Shown here: piece after piece, positions 35,956 through 44,491 of the stretch
Numbering within the stretch: the stretch's first letter is position 1
How the letters are laid out: every line of letters starts with the position of its first letter
From: Vibrio splendidus 12E03
Lineage (GTDB): Bacteria > Pseudomonadota > Gammaproteobacteria > Enterobacterales > Vibrionaceae
Length of the DNA stretch: 64,000 nucleotides
Direction of reading: 5' to 3'
Assembly (NCBI RefSeq): GCF_000272105.2
Contig: NZ_AJZD02000071.1
Location: forward strand, 1 to 64,000
Position numbers and translations under genes: made by a program
Notes under the pieces: model-generated
Told to the model about the DNA's origin: nothing
The model's input: only the letters and a program-made list of their open reading frames with translations
The model's database searches: none

Positions 35956-36661
35956 TTCTTAAAAACCACTCTTCATAAAGCCATCAATAAAACATCAAAA
36001 CGAACAAATTTAACTCACCTATATTTTGAGAGAAACATAGAGAATTTGGGCAGGAAACACCCTTCATATGCGGACTTAAAACTAATTTTTCAAATAATAA
36101 CAAATTAAAACACAGATCACACTTAGCCTTACGGAACAGGCATCTATTAAATGTTACTTACAAAAATCTGACATAGATCTCACCAAGTCAAAATATAGAG
36201 TATAAACACTAAAAAATAAGCCATACCCATTAATTATCAACAAGTTAATTACATTAAAAATACAAAATTCAAAAACACACAAATTTCATCTGGTCTGAAC
36301 AGATCATAGTGGCCTCTGGGAGCATTGTATCGACCACTCACCTCGGGTAGCCTGCTCAACCATTAAACAAATTCACACGTTTTCTTTGCGGATACCGACT
36401 TGTCATTTAGTCAGACTTTGAACAGGATTTTAATGGACATCGCCTCAACATTTGAATGCCACCGTCGCGCATGAAACACCTCCCCTACTCTCGTAAGTCA
36501 ACGCACTTCGAAAGCCTAATTTCTATCTGGTTGCCACCACTCAGCAACCTGAATTTTCAGCTGCGCTTCCCTAAGTCTGTTTCAGATTTTCTTTCTATAG
36601 CTTTAAAAGCGCAGCCTCAAAACACGACATCACTTTCTGTGATTTCTAGTGGAGACTCATA
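35956..36661. other. pfaE-pfaA divergent region with long AT-rich leader
   Basis: In 706 bp, 36000-36290 is very AT-rich with many A-tracts. A FadR-like palindrome (36288-36304) follows, then a more mixed leader of about 350 bp before pfaA. A 68-codon frame (36456-36662) ends with TAATG at the pfaA start but has no ribosome binding site and is not called. No promoter hexamers are convincing. Confidence 0.55.
36288..36304. promoter_or_regulatory. FadR-type operator upstream of pfaA
   Basis: ATCTGGTCTGAACAGAT matches the FadR palindrome ATCTGGTCnGACCAGAT (as in E. coli fad operators) except for one base in the right half. It lies 358 bp before the pfaA ATG and about 330 bp before pfaE. Recognition is by eye from the known consensus. 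Confidence 0.6.
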
Positions 36662-39600
36662 ATGAGCCAACCCGAAAAAAATACACCGGAATCAGTCGAC
36701 GACACTCGACTTAATAAACGTCTTAAAGACATGCCTATTGCTATCGTTGGAATGGCAAGCATGTTTGCGAACTCTCGTTACTTAAACAAGTTCTGGGATT
36801 TGATCAGCGAAAAGATCGATGCAATTACCGAAGTGCCTGATACGCACTGGCGTCCAGAAGATTACTACGATTCAGATCGTACAACGCCAGACAAATCTTA
36901 CTGTAAGCGCGGTGGTTTCATCCCAGAAGTTGACTTCAACCCTATGGAGTTCGGCCTTCCGCCAAACATCCTAGAACTGACTGATACTTCACAGCTGCTT
37001 TCTCTGATCGTTGCAAAAGAAGTACTTGAAGATGCCAAGCTGCCTGAAGGTTACGATCGCGATAAGATCGGTATTACGCTCGGTGTGGGTGGTGGTCAGA
37101 AGATCGCTCAAAGCCTAAATGCTCGTCTTCAATACCCTGTTTTGAAAAAAGTATTCAAGAGCAGTGGTATCAACGACGAAGACAGCGAAATGCTGATCAA
37201 AAAGTTCCAAGACCAATACATCCACTGGGAAGAGAACTCGTTCCCTGGTTCATTGGGTAACGTTATTTCAGGTCGTATCGCTAACCGCTTTGACCTTGGT
37301 GGCATCAACTGTGTAGTAGACGCTGCTTGTGCAGGTTCTCTAGCCGCAATGCGCATGGCCCTGAGTGAGCTGGTTGAAGGCCGCAGTGAAATGATGATCA
37401 CGGGTGGCGTGTGTACTGATAACTCGCCAACCATGTACATGAGCTTCTCTAAAACACCTGCATTTACCACCAATGAAACCATTCAACCTTTCGACATCGA
37501 CTCAAAAGGTATGATGATTGGTGAAGGCATCGGCATGGTTGCTCTTAAGCGACTTGAAGATGCAGAGCGCGATGGCGACAGAATCTACTCAGTGATTAAA
37601 GGTGTCGGTTCTTCTTCGGATGGTAAGTTCAAGAGTATTTACGCGCCTCGCCCTGAAGGACAAGCAAAAGCGCTAAAACGTGCTTACGATGATGCTGGTT
37701 TCGCACCGCACACGCTTGGCCTTTTAGAAGCGCACGGCACAGGTACAGCGGCAGGTGACGTTGCTGAATTTGGTGGCTTAAACTCAGTATTCAGTGAGAA
37801 CAATGAAGAGAAGCAACACATTGCGTTAGGCTCTGTGAAATCTCAAATTGGTCACACCAAGTCAACCGCCGGTACTGCAGGTTTAATCAAAGCGGCACTG
37901 GCACTACACCACAAAGTACTGCCGCCAACGATTAACGTATCGGCTCCGAATCCGAAGTTGGATATCGAGAACTCACCGTTCTACCTAAACACGCAAACGC
38001 GTCCTTGGATGCAACGTGTCGACGGTACACCACGCCGTGCAGGTATCAGCTCATTCGGTTTTGGTGGCACTAACTTCCACGTCGTATTGGAAGAGTACAC
38101 GCCAGAGCACGCTCGCGGTGACAAATACCGTCAGCGCCAAGTACCGCAAACTCTGTTATTTAGCGCGGAATCTCGTCAAGCACTGATCAATGAGCTTAAA
38201 CAAGTTTCAACTCAAGCTGCAGACGCTACGTTCAAACTGGAAGCACTTGCTGAGCAACATGCTCTACGTGAAGTAAATACTGAGCATGCTCGTCTTGGTT
38301 TAGTTGTCACTGACCAAGCAGACCTTCAAGCGCAGCTGACTCAAGCCGTTTCAATGCTTGAGAGCCAAACCAAAACACATTGGCAAATGCCAAACGGTAC
38401 TAGCTACCGTGAGTCGGCACTGATTGCTGAAAACGGTGCAGGCAAAGTAGCGGCACTATTTGCAGGTCAAGGTTCACAATACCTAAATATGGGCCGTGAG
38501 CTTGCGTGTCACTACCCTGAAATGCGTCAACAGCTTGCTCAAGCGGATCAAGTATTTGGTCAGCACAAGAAGACGGCTTTATCGCAAATTCTGTTCCCAA
38601 TTCCAACTTTCACACCAGAAGCAAGCAAAGCTCAAGAAGCTGTGTTAACCAACACGGCCAATGCTCAAAGTGCAATTGGTACTGTGTCTATGGGTCAGTT
38701 CGACATCATGACTCAAGCTGGCTTCAAAGCAGACATGGTTGCAGGCCACAGCTTTGGTGAGCTAAGCGCATTATGTGCATCGGGTGTTATCTCGCAAGAC
38801 GATTACTACCAGTTAGCTTTCGCTCGTGGCGATGCGATGGCGGCGACACCAGAACAAGGCGACAGCGGTACTATGTTTGCGGTCATCCTAGACGCAGACA
38901 AGCTTCCAGCCGTTGAAAGCTGCATCAGTCAATTCGAAGGCGTGAGCATTGCCAACTACAACGCTCCGACTCAACTGGTTATTGCAGGTCCAACTGCGAC
39001 GGTTCAACAAGCAGCACAAGCGCTAACAGAACAAGGCTTCAAAGCGATTGCTCTGCCAGTATCTGGTGCTTTCCACACACCGCTTGTTGCCCACGCTCAA
39101 AAACCATTTGCTGCGGCAATTGATAAAGCTGCATTCAGTGCTCCAACGCTGCCGCTTTACTCAAACGCAACAGGCAAACTGCACAGCAAAGACGCTAAAG
39201 CAATTAAGAAAGCATTCAAACAGCACATGCTGCAATCGGTTCGTTTCAGCGAGCAAATTGAAGCGATGTATGAAGCCGGTGCGCGCGTATTCGTAGAGTT
39301 CGGTCCGAAAAACATCCTTCAAAAGCTGGTTGAGAAAACATTGGCTGATAAGAACGAAGAGCTTTACGCAATCAGCATCAACCCAAGCCCTAAAGGCGAC
39401 AGTGACCAACAGCTTCGTTTAGCTGCGGTTCAACTGTGCGTGGCAGGTGTTTCATTAGACAACATTGACCCTTACCAAGCTGACATTGCTGAACCTGCAA
39501 AGGCATCACCAATGAACATCAAGCTGAATGCAACCAACTACATCAGCCCAGCTACTCGTAAGAAGATGGATCAATCATTGGCTTCGGGCAACGTCACCGA

Positions 39601-42600
39601 AAAGACTGAGATTGTTGAAGTGAAAGTTGAAGTCGAGAAAATCGTGGAAAAAGAAGTGATTAAAACAGAAATCGTTGAAGTACCTGTGGCTGCTCCTCAA
39701 ACTTCAAATGTACAACAGTCAGTTGCTCCAGCACCAAGCGCACAAGTAGCAGCAGATCAGCAGCCTCAAGTGGTTCAAACTGCCCCAGCAACTATTCAGC
39801 CAACAGCTCAAGTAACGGTAGATGAATCTTCACTGCAGTCGTTCTTCAATGCTCAACAACAAGCAGCAGAAGTACATCAGCAGTTCTTGGCGATTCCTCA
39901 GCAATACGGTGACACATTCAACACCCTAATGTCTGAGCAAGCGAAAATGGCAACAGCAGGCGTAGCAATTCCTGAGAACCTACAGCGTTCTATGGAAATG
40001 TTCCACCAGCACCAAGCTGAAACGCTAAAAGCGCACGCTCATTACCTAGAAATGCAAGCGCACAGCAACAACTCAGCACTTAATATGCTGACGCAAGGTT
40101 CAGTACAAACGGCACAACCAACCTTCGTTGCGCCAGTAAATGCTCAACCAGCGATTCAAGCTCCAACTACTCCAGCAGCTATCGTCCAACAGCCTGTAGC
40201 TCAAGTACAAACTGCTCCTGTACAGGCTGCGCCAGTTCAAAATACAACAGTTCAGCAAGCTCCAGTCCAGAAAGCCGTGCCTGCACCACAAGTAGTCGCT
40301 CAAGCAGCAGCACCGGTTGCAGCTCAGCCTGTGCCAGTAAAAGCACAACCAGCTCCTGTGGCTGCACCAGTAGCAGTACAAACAGCCGATGCTGAAAAAG
40401 TGATGCTAGAAGTGGTCGCTGAGAAAACGGGTTACCCAACGGAAATGCTTGATCTAGAAATGGACATGGAAGCAGACCTTGGTATCGACTCAATCAAGCG
40501 CGTAGAGATCCTTGGTACCGTTCAAGACGAAATGCCGAACCTACCTGAGCTGAACCCTGAAGATTTAGCTGAGTGTCGTACTCTTGGTGAAATCGTTACC
40601 TACATGAACAGCAAGATGCCAGCATCAGCGCCTGTGGCAGCACAGCCAAGCGCAGCCGCTCCTGTTCAAGCCGCTAACGGTCTTGATGCGAAAGTCGTTC
40701 AACAAACCATGCTAGAAGTGGTTGCTGAGAAAACGGGTTACCCAACGGAAATGCTTGATCTAGAGATGGATATGGAAGCAGACCTTGGTATCGACTCAAT
40801 TAAACGTGTTGAGATTCTTGGTACGGTTCAAGATGAACTGCCTACTCTTCCAGAGCTAAATCCTGAAGACTTAGCTGAGTGTCGCACTCTTGGCGAGATT
40901 GTTGACTACATGAACAGCAAGCTTCCAGCTTCGGCTCCTGCAGTCGCTCAAACTGCAGCGACTTCAGTTCAAGCAGCTAGCGGTTTAGATGCAGCTGTCG
41001 TTCAAAAAACCATGTTAGAAGTAGTCGCAGAGAAAACGGGCTACCCGACTGAAATGCTAGACCTAGCAATGGACATGGAAGCTGACCTTGGTATCGACTC
41101 AATCAAGCGTGTTGAAATCCTAGGTACGGTACAAGACGAATTACCGACTCTTCCAGAGCTAAACCCTGAAGACTTAGCTGAGTGTCGTACTCTGGGTGAA
41201 ATTGTTGCTTACATGAATACTAAAAGCATGAACAGTAAGCTTCCAGCTTCTGCTCCAGTAGCAGCTCAAGCATCTGCACCAGCGCAAGCATTATCAAACG
41301 GTTTAAACGCAGAACAAGTTCAAAGCACAATGCTGAGCGTAGTGGCTGATAAAACTGGCTACCCAACAGAAATGCTCGACCTAGCAATGGACATGGAAGC
41401 AGACCTTGGCATCGACTCAATCAAACGTGTTGAGATTTTAGGTACAGTTCAAGACCAGCTACCAACATTGCCAGAGCTGAACCCGGAAGATCTAGCTGAG
41501 TGTCGTACTCTTGGCGAAATCGTTGACTACATGAACAGCAAGTTAGCTCCTAGTTCGGAAGCAGCTGCAGTAGCTCCTGCTGCAGAAAGCGCAAGCAACG
41601 ACCTAAACCCTGCTCATGTTCAATCAACCATGATGGAAGTGGTTGCCGATAAAACTGGCTACCCCGCAGAAATGCTCGACCTAGCGATGGACATGGAAGC
41701 AGACCTTGGTATCGACTCTATCAAACGCGTTGAGATCCTAGGTACAGTTCAAGACCAGCTACCAACGCTGCCAGAGCTAAACCCTGAAGACTTAGCTGAG
41801 TGTCGTACGCTTGGTGAAATCGTTACTTACATGCAAAGCAAGCTATCCGCTGCTGCACCCGTAGCGACTCCAAAAGCTGAATCAGTAACGCCTATCGCAG
41901 AAACAGCGACAGCGGAACTTCCTCCACACAATGAGGTAGCGCTAAAAAAGCTACCAGCGGCAGATAGACTCGTCGATTGTTTCTCAAAAGACGCTTGTGT
42001 CGTGATCACAGATGATGGTCACAACGCTGGTGTTCTAGCAGAAAAGTTGACCGCTAACGGCATTCAAGTTGCTGTAGTGCGTAGTGCTCTTTCTGCCGCG
42101 TCACCTTTAAACAGTGAAATCGCAAGCTACACACTTAACAGTATCGATGATGATGGTGTGACAGCTGTGATTAATGACATCGAAGCAGACCTTAAAACGT
42201 CGAACAAAGTGATTGCTGGCTTCATTCATTTACAAGCTATCGTTGATGCGAAACAAAGCAACGAGCAAGCGGTTAACTTAAATGCAGACTCAAGAGCTTC
42301 ACTAACCACAGCGTTCTTATTCGCGAAGCACCTAAATGGCCAACTGAATGCCGTTTCAGGTCGCAGCGTGTTCTTCACGCTAAGCCGTATCGATGGTGGC
42401 TTTGGTTACCTAGATACTAAGCAATTAGCAAATGCAGAACTTAACCAAGCCGCGTTGTCTGGTCTAACTAAGACACTGAGCCATGAATGGTCAAACGTGT
42501 TCTGCCGTGCATTAGATGCTGACGCTTCTATTGATGCTCGTCACCTATCTGAGGCTATTACAGGCGAACTGTTCGATATCGATACCAACACGGTTGAAAT

Positions 42601-44491
42601 CGGCCTTAGCCATGCGGAAAACGGTGAATCTGGTCGTGCAACATTGATTGCTGCAACACCAGGTGCTGCACAAACCAAAAACACAGGCGCTCAACTCACC
42701 AAGAGCGACAAAGTTCTCGTAACGGGTGGCGCTAAAGGCGTGACGTTTGAATGTGCACTGACGCTTGCTAAGCAATGTAAGTCTCATTTCATTCTTGCAG
42801 GTCGTAGTAAGCATATTACTTCAGCTGAGCTACCTCAGTGGGCACAAGGCAGGCAAGAGAAAGAGCTAAAACCAGCGGCTATCGCTCACCTACAAGCAAC
42901 AGGTGACAAGCCAACGCCGAAAAAAGTTGATGCCTTACTAAAACCTGTATTGAGCAGCCTTGAAATCAACGCAGCACTTGCCGCTTTCAATGAGATTGGC
43001 GCGAGCGCTGAATACCTAAGCCTAGATGTATCAAACCATGAGTCAGTAGCGAAAACGCTGGCGAATTTCGAAGGCATCACAGGTCTTATCCACGGTGCAG
43101 GTGTACTGGCTGATAAGCACATTCAAGACAAAACGCTTGATGAGCTGAACATGGTTTACGGCACCAAAGTGGGTGGATTAGAAGCGGTTCTTGGTGGTCT
43201 TGATAGCAGTAAGCTAAAACTGATTGCGATGTTCTCTTCGGCGGCGGGTTTCTACGGAAACACAGGCCAAAGTGACTACTCGATGTCTAACGAGATCCTG
43301 AACAAAGCGGCTCTACAGCTGTCTGCTCGCAACCCTCAAGCGAAAGTGATGAGCTTCAACTGGGGACCGTGGGACGGTGGCATGGTCAACGCAGCACTGA
43401 AACGTATGTTCACCGAGCGCGGCGTGTACGTGATTCCTCTTCAGGCGGGTGCAGAGCTATTTAGTTCTCAACTACTGAACGAAACTGGCATTCAACTGCT
43501 GGTTGGCACGAGCATGCAAGGTTCTGACAACAAGGAAGCTGCTGTAAAAAAGCTTAATGCGGAGTCTGTGCATCTTGCAAAGAGTCCGCTGAATACAAGC
43601 ATCACTGTGACACGTCATCTTGATCCAAAGGCATTGCCTTTCATTCAAGATCACTGCATTGCCGGTAACCCTGTGTTACCGACAGTGTGTGCCATCCAAT
43701 GGATGCGTGAAGTCGCAGAGCAACTGTTAGGGGTGAACGTTAGCGTTCACAACTACAAACTGCTTAAGGGTGTGATTTTTGATACTGATGAAGTGCAAGA
43801 GCTGAAACTGGTTCTTTCTTCTGATGCTAAATCAAAAGATCAGCTAAAAGCGGTGATCAGTTGCCAAGGGCGACCACAGTATCAAGCTCAGTTGCAAGTT
43901 GCCTCTGTGCAAGTGTCTGAAGATGTTCAACAAGCGTCAGTAAAACGCTTTGAGGCCAACACTTCAGCACCTGTAACAACGGCACAAGCTCTATACAGCG
44001 ACGGCACTCTGTTTCACGGACCAAGACTGCAAGGTATTACCTCAGTCGAACGCTTTGACGACTTAGGTTTATTGGCTCAATGCCAGTTGCCTCAGATTGA
44101 AAACAGCGACTGTGGAGCATTTATTCCTAAGCAAGGCTTTGGCGATAGCCAGCCATTTGCCGAAGATTATCTGTTGCAAGCCATGTTGGTATGGGCTCGA
44201 TTGAAATACGGCGCGGCAAGTTTACCGTCTGCAATCGGTGAGTTTATTTGTTACGCACCAATGCACAATGCTGACCAAGGTTGGCTAGAGCTGAACGTGA
44301 TAAAAAGCACGGCTCGTTCGCTGCAAGCTGATATCTCGCTTTACCACCAAGATGGTCGTTTAAGCGCAGTAATGAAAGGTGCCAAAGTCACCATCAGCAA
44401 GAGCTTAAACGACGCATTTTTGCCGAAGTCTGGCTCAGCAGTATCAAAGAAAGAGGCGACTAAAAACGCAGAAAAGGAGCAATTGTCATAG
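36662..44491 (+). CDS. pfaA: PUFA synthase subunit PfaA (KS-MAT-5xACP-KR-DH)
   Basis: The 2609-aa multidomain synthase has these domains in order. Ketosynthase at about 20-480: C223 in DAACAGSL, His in EAHGTGT and GHTKSTAG. Malonyl-CoA acyltransferase at about 600-900: S697 in GHSFGELSA. A Glu/Lys/Val-rich then Pro/Ala/Gln-rich linker lies at about 985-1240. Five tandem ACPs carry pantetheine serines in LGIDSIKR at S1277, S1379, S1480, S1586 and S1686. Ketoreductase at about 1990-2260 has TGGAKGV and the FSSAAG...Y region. The C-terminal PKS-type dehydratase has HxxxGxxxxP at H2331. The ribosome binding site is GGAG. The stop shares one base with the GTG of pfaB. Confidence 0.97.
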   Translation: MSQPEKNTPESVDDTRLNKRLKDMPIAIVGMASMFANSRYLNKFWDLISEKIDAITEVPDTHWRPEDYYDSDRTTPDKSYCKRGGFIPEVDFNPMEFGLPPNILELTDTSQLLSLIVAKEVLEDAKLPEGYDRDKIGITLGVGGGQKIAQSLNARLQYPVLKKVFKSSGINDEDSEMLIKKFQDQYIHWEENSFPGSLGNVISGRIANRFDLGGINCVVDAACAGSLAAMRMALSELVEGRSEMMITGGVCTDNSPTMYMSFSKTPAFTTNETIQPFDIDSKGMMIGEGIGMVALKRLEDAERDGDRIYSVIKGVGSSSDGKFKSIYAPRPEGQAKALKRAYDDAGFAPHTLGLLEAHGTGTAAGDVAEFGGLNSVFSENNEEKQHIALGSVKSQIGHTKSTAGTAGLIKAALALHHKVLPPTINVSAPNPKLDIENSPFYLNTQTRPWMQRVDGTPRRAGISSFGFGGTNFHVVLEEYTPEHARGDKYRQRQVPQTLLFSAESRQALINELKQVSTQAADATFKLEALAEQHALREVNTEHARLGLVVTDQADLQAQLTQAVSMLESQTKTHWQMPNGTSYRESALIAENGAGKVAALFAGQGSQYLNMGRELACHYPEMRQQLAQADQVFGQHKKTALSQILFPIPTFTPEASKAQEAVLTNTANAQSAIGTVSMGQFDIMTQAGFKADMVAGHSFGELSALCASGVISQDDYYQLAFARGDAMAATPEQGDSGTMFAVILDADKLPAVESCISQFEGVSIANYNAPTQLVIAGPTATVQQAAQALTEQGFKAIALPVSGAFHTPLVAHAQKPFAAAIDKAAFSAPTLPLYSNATGKLHSKDAKAIKKAFKQHMLQSVRFSEQIEAMYEAGARVFVEFGPKNILQKLVEKTLADKNEELYAISINPSPKGDSDQQLRLAAVQLCVAGVSLDNIDPYQADIAEPAKASPMNIKLNATNYISPATRKKMDQSLASGNVTEKTEIVEVKVEVEKIVEKEVIKTEIVEVPVAAPQTSNVQQSVAPAPSAQVAADQQPQVVQTAPATIQPTAQVTVDESSLQSFFNAQQQAAEVHQQFLAIPQQYGDTFNTLMSEQAKMATAGVAIPENLQRSMEMFHQHQAETLKAHAHYLEMQAHSNNSALNMLTQGSVQTAQPTFVAPVNAQPAIQAPTTPAAIVQQPVAQVQTAPVQAAPVQNTTVQQAPVQKAVPAPQVVAQAAAPVAAQPVPVKAQPAPVAAPVAVQTADAEKVMLEVVAEKTGYPTEMLDLEMDMEADLGIDSIKRVEILGTVQDEMPNLPELNPEDLAECRTLGEIVTYMNSKMPASAPVAAQPSAAAPVQAANGLDAKVVQQTMLEVVAEKTGYPTEMLDLEMDMEADLGIDSIKRVEILGTVQDELPTLPELNPEDLAECRTLGEIVDYMNSKLPASAPAVAQTAATSVQAASGLDAAVVQKTMLEVVAEKTGYPTEMLDLAMDMEADLGIDSIKRVEILGTVQDELPTLPELNPEDLAECRTLGEIVAYMNTKSMNSKLPASAPVAAQASAPAQALSNGLNAEQVQSTMLSVVADKTGYPTEMLDLAMDMEADLGIDSIKRVEILGTVQDQLPTLPELNPEDLAECRTLGEIVDYMNSKLAPSSEAAAVAPAAESASNDLNPAHVQSTMMEVVADKTGYPAEMLDLAMDMEADLGIDSIKRVEILGTVQDQLPTLPELNPEDLAECRTLGEIVTYMQSKLSAAAPVATPKAESVTPIAETATAELPPHNEVALKKLPAADRLVDCFSKDACVVITDDGHNAGVLAEKLTANGIQVAVVRSALSAASPLNSEIASYTLNSIDDDGVTAVINDIEADLKTSNKVIAGFIHLQAIVDAKQSNEQAVNLNADSRASLTTAFLFAKHLNGQLNAVSGRSVFFTLSRIDGGFGYLDTKQLANAELNQAALSGLTKTLSHEWSNVFCRALDADASIDARHLSEAITGELFDIDTNTVEIGLSHAENGESGRATLIAATPGAAQTKNTGAQLTKSDKVLVTGGAKGVTFECALTLAKQCKSHFILAGRSKHITSAELPQWAQGRQEKELKPAAIAHLQATGDKPTPKKVDALLKPVLSSLEINAALAAFNEIGASAEYLSLDVSNHESVAKTLANFEGITGLIHGAGVLADKHIQDKTLDELNMVYGTKVGGLEAVLGGLDSSKLKLIAMFSSAAGFYGNTGQSDYSMSNEILNKAALQLSARNPQAKVMSFNWGPWDGGMVNAALKRMFTERGVYVIPLQAGAELFSSQLLNETGIQLLVGTSMQGSDNKEAAVKKLNAESVHLAKSPLNTSITVTRHLDPKALPFIQDHCIAGNPVLPTVCAIQWMREVAEQLLGVNVSVHNYKLLKGVIFDTDEVQELKLVLSSDAKSKDQLKAVISCQGRPQYQAQLQVASVQVSEDVQQASVKRFEANTSAPVTTAQALYSDGTLFHGPRLQGITSVERFDDLGLLAQCQLPQIENSDCGAFIPKQGFGDSQPFAEDYLLQAMLVWARLKYGAASLPSAIGEFICYAPMHNADQGWLELNVIKSTARSLQADISLYHQDGRLSAVMKGAKVTISKSLNDAFLPKSGSAVSKKEATKNAEKEQLS
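40400..41850 (+). repeat. Five tandem ACP-domain repeats within pfaA
   Basis: Pantetheine-serine codons fall at 40490, 40796, 41099, 41417 and 41717, so unit lengths are 306, 303, 318 and 300 bp. The long third unit carries five extra codons (MNTKSMNSK instead of MNSK). The domains are nearly identical (DMEADLGIDSIKRVEILGTV in all), and the linkers are Ala/Pro/Gln-rich. Confidence 0.95.

Noticed and set aside
36456..36662. 68-codon frame ending at TAATG on the pfaA start
   Set aside because: No ribosome binding site at either Met and no recognisable protein features. The abutting stop may be chance; kept only as part of the leader observation.
40400..41850. Repeats in pfaA considered as a possible CRISPR or satellite array
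   Set aside because: About 300-bp units fully in frame that encode ACP domains, with no short spacer structure.
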